From contig NZ_LT965929.1 in NCBI RefSeq assembly GCF_900239935.1, positions 411,001 to 475,000 on the forward strand: a DNA stretch of 64,000 nucleotides. The letters run 5' to 3'. Both the position numbers and the translations under genes were made by a program. Each line of letters begins with the position of its first letter. Positions within the stretch are counted from its first letter, which is position 1. Positions 61,373-64,000 of this stretch are shown piece after piece. The notes under the pieces are model-generated. The model did no database searches. It was not told the DNA's origin and was given only the letters and a program-made list of their open reading frames with translations. Source of the DNA: Pseudoalteromonas carrageenovora IAM 12662. GTDB lineage: Bacteria; Pseudomonadota; Gammaproteobacteria; Enterobacterales; Alteromonadaceae.

Positions 61373-61399
61373 GTAAACGAGCCCGTATTAAGGGGGCTC

Positions 61400-61563
61400 T
61401 TATACCAATCCGCATAAATCTTTGATCAATTTAACGAATTAAATTGTACTATAACGTCGTTAAAAATTTTTATTTAGAACAACTAGATACAAAAATTTTT
61501 GCCTAGTTCTAGCATAATTTTCTTAACATTAAATAGACCTCATATATAGGCAGATTGGTATTA
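61400..61563. mobile_element. 164-bp hairpin-type miniature inverted-repeat element
   Basis: Terminal repeats TTATACCAATCCGC (61400-61413) and, inverted, TAATACCAATCTGC (61550-61563) match at 12 of 14 bases. The interior contains inverted pairs (AGAACAACTAG with CTAGTTCT, AATTTAACGAATTAAATT) and can fold into a long hairpin. No gene. Elements starting TATACCAAT are common in marine gammaproteobacteria, to my knowledge. Confidence 0.75.
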
Positions 61564-61609
61564 GTATTTTATACGCAGCTCTAAAGCTTATTTAACCGCT
61601 AAAACTTAC

Positions 61610-64000
61610 TTAAAGTAAATTTGTAATCTCTTCAAAGGTTTTGCCATTACATAAATCTTGTGCTGTCATTGGTTTGGCGAAGTAATAACCTTGTAATACG
61701 TGACAGCCTAAAGCAGAAAGAAATATAATTTGTTCATGAGTTTCTACCCCTTCTGCAATACAATACAAGCCAAGGTTATCAGCTAAAGAATAGATTGTTT
61801 TAATTATTGATTCGTTATTTTTATCAAGGCCTATGCTTTGTACAAAGCTTTGATCAATTTTAATAACATTAATCGGAAACTGGCTTAAATAGGTCAGTGA
61901 TGAATAGCCCGTTCCAAAGTCATCAAGTAATAATTTAAATCCTGCTGTTTTTAGTTTGTGTAATTGTTTTGACGCTTTTTGTTTATCTTCTAGGAGCGTG
62001 CTTTCGGTTATTTCAAGGCGTAATTGCTTTGGATTTATATTGTGAGCACTTAAAATAGCCACTAAGCGACTCGCTATATGTATTTTTAAAATATGCTTAG
62101 GTGATAAGTTCAGAGATATATAAAACAGTGGGTTATTATTAAGTAAAGGAGCTAAATCAGTTAAAGCACGCTTTAATGCTTGCTCGGTTAACTTTTCGAT
62201 TAACCCAGTCTCTTCAGCTACGGGTATAAACACAGCCGGAGAGATAAATTGTCCTTTATTCTCCCAGCGCATAAGTAATTCAACTCCATTTATTGTTTTA
62301 GCGTGTAAATCAACAATGGGTTGGTAATGATTAAATAGCAGATTTTCTTTTGTTGCATCTTTTAAGTCGTTTTCTAGGATGAGCTTTTGTTTGATTTGCT
62401 CGTTCATCTTTTCATTAAAAAACTTAAACCCATTACGGCCAGCTTGTTTAGCTTGCATCATCGCAACGTCGGCATTTCGGATCAGAGTATCAGTAGAGTT
62501 TGCGTCATTAGGATAAAGTGCAACACCTATACTTGCAGATATATTAATCGAAAAATCTTCAATGCTAACTTTATTAGCAAGCTCATGGCTTATTGTTTTT
62601 ACTGTATTGTTGAGTGACTCTATCGAATCAATATTTTCAATTAATACCAAAAATTCATCCCCACTTTGTCGTCCAAGTGCTGCGTTGTCACCAAGCATTG
62701 CACTCACGCGTCGTGTTATATCACACAATAATTTATCGCCAACTGCATGGCCAAATGAGTCGTTTACGGGTTTAAACTTATCTAAATCTATGAACAAAAG
62801 AGCGCATTGATTATTACTTTTTTGTACTTTAACAATTGCTTGCTCAATATTTTTATACATTAAACTACGATTCGGTAAGCGCGTTAAAGGGTCAAAGTTT
62901 GCTAAATAACGAAGCTCTGTTTCAGCGCGTTTTTGCTCTGTTAAATCTGATATAACAACCACGTAATAACTTACAGTGTTGCTTTCTTTTGCTACTGCAG
63001 TAACGCTTAAGTGAACTGGGTGCTGGGAGTTTTTTGCGGTTTTTATATGTGTATTTGTACGCCAGTTTTGTTTTGCTTTTAAAGCTTTAAAGTTAGCTGC
63101 AAATTCTCTGCATTTAGCTTTTCCAATCGCATTAATTATAAGTTTTAGGCTTAGTTTTGTTGAATGGTGTTCGTTCGAAAAAGTGTCTATAAAGCTATTA
63201 TTAGCAGAAAATGGCATCAGTCGATCATCCAAAATTAACAGCCAATCGGTAATTTGGCTAAATGCCTCGCCTAAAATATTTGCTTGTTGCTCATTAGCAC
63301 GTTGCTCAGTAATATTTGTATAAATGCCTGAAACATACTGTGCTTCACTCGTGTGTTCCTTATACATAATTTGACCGAGGTCTTGATACCAAAGCCAGTG
63401 ACCCTCTTTATGCTTTAAGCGGTAGGTAGATTGCCAATGTTGCTGTTTATTTTGTTTAATATAGGCGTACCATTGAGCTTCAACTCTTCGTCTATCATCA
63501 GGGTGAATAAGTAAAAAATAACGTTCTATGCTTAGTCGTTCAGGTAAATTAAAGTAGCCTAATTCTGAGCCTCTTTGCGTGTTAACCGTGTGATCACTAA
63601 AACGATAATTCCATACGCCACTTTTGTTGTTTTTAAGCGCGAGCTCAGTTTGTTTTTGTGAATGAATAGTTTCTCTTTGTGCACTTTCTATTGCTACTTG
63701 GCGGTTTCTGTACTGCCAAAATAATAAAAAGAATATTAAGAATATTCCTATAAGGTATAGCGCATAAGCAAGAGGCGACTGCCACGGTGCGTAGGCAACA
63801 CTAAAGTTAAGTGACCGTTGCTCGCCAATACTTGTATCATTTTGATTTACAACGGAAACCGTTAATGAGTAATCGCCAGGCTGTAATTTCGTAAAAAACA
63901 CCTGATTTGTTTTTAATTCGTCATAAATAAGTGGATTTGCACCTGAAAGAACTACTTTATAGCGTGTGCTTTCTTTATTTATGTAGTCAAAGTTTGAAAA
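61610..64000 (-). CDS. sensor GGDEF-EAL protein with Y_Y_Y domain, 5' end beyond the window
   Basis: The frame is open to the right edge, so at least 796 residues are present. The edge part reads like a Y_Y_Y beta-sandwich (YKVVLSGANPLIYDEL... LQPGDYSLTVSVV), then one membrane helix (PLAYALYLIGIFLIFFLLFW). Two PAS units follow (GVWNYRFSDHTVN, and ~around LGEAFSQITDWLLILDD), then GGDEF with the degenerate motif SGDEF, and an EAL domain (INGVELLMRWEN; DDFGTGYSSLTYLSQFPINVIKIDQSFV; YCIAEGVET). The upstream part, probably a periplasmic beta-propeller as in two-component-like sensors, is missing. The EAL residues look intact, so it may degrade c-di-GMP. Confidence 0.88.
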   Translation of the reverse strand, partial: FSNFDYINKESTRYKVVLSGANPLIYDELKTNQVFFTKLQPGDYSLTVSVVNQNDTSIGEQRSLNFSVAYAPWQSPLAYALYLIGIFLIFFLLFWQYRNRQVAIESAQRETIHSQKQTELALKNNKSGVWNYRFSDHTVNTQRGSELGYFNLPERLSIERYFLLIHPDDRRRVEAQWYAYIKQNKQQHWQSTYRLKHKEGHWLWYQDLGQIMYKEHTSEAQYVSGIYTNITEQRANEQQANILGEAFSQITDWLLILDDRLMPFSANNSFIDTFSNEHHSTKLSLKLIINAIGKAKCREFAANFKALKAKQNWRTNTHIKTAKNSQHPVHLSVTAVAKESNTVSYYVVVISDLTEQKRAETELRYLANFDPLTRLPNRSLMYKNIEQAIVKVQKSNNQCALLFIDLDKFKPVNDSFGHAVGDKLLCDITRRVSAMLGDNAALGRQSGDEFLVLIENIDSIESLNNTVKTISHELANKVSIEDFSINISASIGVALYPNDANSTDTLIRNADVAMMQAKQAGRNGFKFFNEKMNEQIKQKLILENDLKDATKENLLFNHYQPIVDLHAKTINGVELLMRWENKGQFISPAVFIPVAEETGLIEKLTEQALKRALTDLAPLLNNNPLFYISLNLSPKHILKIHIASRLVAILSAHNINPKQLRLEITESTLLEDKQKASKQLHKLKTAGFKLLLDDFGTGYSSLTYLSQFPINVIKIDQSFVQSIGLDKNNESIIKTIYSLADNLGLYCIAEGVETHEQIIFLSALGCHVLQGYYFAKPMTAQDLCNGKTFEEITNLL

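Noticed and set aside
61374..61399. A strong terminator after the CDF exporter.
   Set aside because: Only a 6-bp GAGCCC/GGGCTC stem without a T-run; kept as a weak possibility within the MITE finding.

Overview
The window looks like chromosomal DNA of a marine gammaproteobacterium of the Alteromonadales, most likely Pseudoalteromonas. The grounds are an AT-rich base composition, two TonB-dependent receptors, several c-di-GMP enzymes, prolyl-oligopeptidase, amidohydrolase and sulfotransferase families typical of that order, an RhtA-like exporter close to the enterobacterial protein, and short inverted-repeat elements of a kind common in these genomes. No rRNA, tRNA, CRISPR array or phage module is visible.

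Layout. 1-8 kb: a TonB receptor followed by a VTT-membrane/flavin-disulfide reductase fusion, a small membrane protein, a hemerythrin, twin small lipoproteins and a TPR-GGDEF cyclase. 8-24 kb: an RluA-type pseudouridine synthase, PoxB-like pyruvate oxidase, a TetR regulator with its own operator and a zinc-type dehydrogenase, a ThrE-like exporter, a LacI regulator overlapping a glycosyltransferase, an S9 peptidase broken by one amber codon, LysE, DUF2798 and UvrA2-like proteins. 24-30 kb: a LytS/LytR-type two-component pair, an amidohydrolase-CIA30 fusion and a two-DTG aspartyl protease. 29.4-32.5 kb is the accessory stretch: about 600 bp of decayed DNA, an orphan membrane-anchored coiled-coil gene, an IS110 transposase, a REP-like palindrome and a scrap of a duplicated sulfotransferase gene. 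32.5-37.2 kb: a TPR-sulfotransferase with its TonB receptor and a secreted hypothetical protein. 37-48 kb: old yellow enzyme, MFS and RhtA-type exporters, a FadR-type regulator, a Gfo/Idh oxidoreductase, an AraC regulator beside a GMC oxidoreductase (also broken by one amber codon), and a eukaryote-like BMT5 methyltransferase with a zinc finger. 48-64 kb: ahpC-ahpF, a hybrid histidine kinase, the iron-related DUF3649-PepSY-DUF3325 operon, patatin, SMP-30, a second diguanylate cyclase, a CDF metal transporter and a truncated GGDEF-EAL protein.

How it fits together. Most of the window is core-like: envelope transport (two TonB systems, four small-molecule exporters of LysE, ThrE, RhtA and MFS type, one metal exporter), oxidative and electrophile stress (AhpCF, NamA-like enzyme, hemerythrin, UvrA2) and signalling (three c-di-GMP enzymes, one LytTR pair, one hybrid kinase). 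Many gene ends are marked by clear intrinsic terminators. Two recent-looking amber interruptions, an IS110 and three to four miniature inverted-repeat elements show continuing genome decay and rearrangement. One element now supplies the last 13 codons of an AraC regulator.

The strongest candidates for something undescribed are the DUF2431/BMT5-like methyltransferase with a U1-type C2H2 finger, the single-chain secreted aspartyl protease made of two DTG/DG-LGG halves, the TPR-sulfotransferase/TonB receptor module, and the orphan membrane coiled-coil gene in the accessory block. All functions were inferred by reading the sequence; no database search was run.
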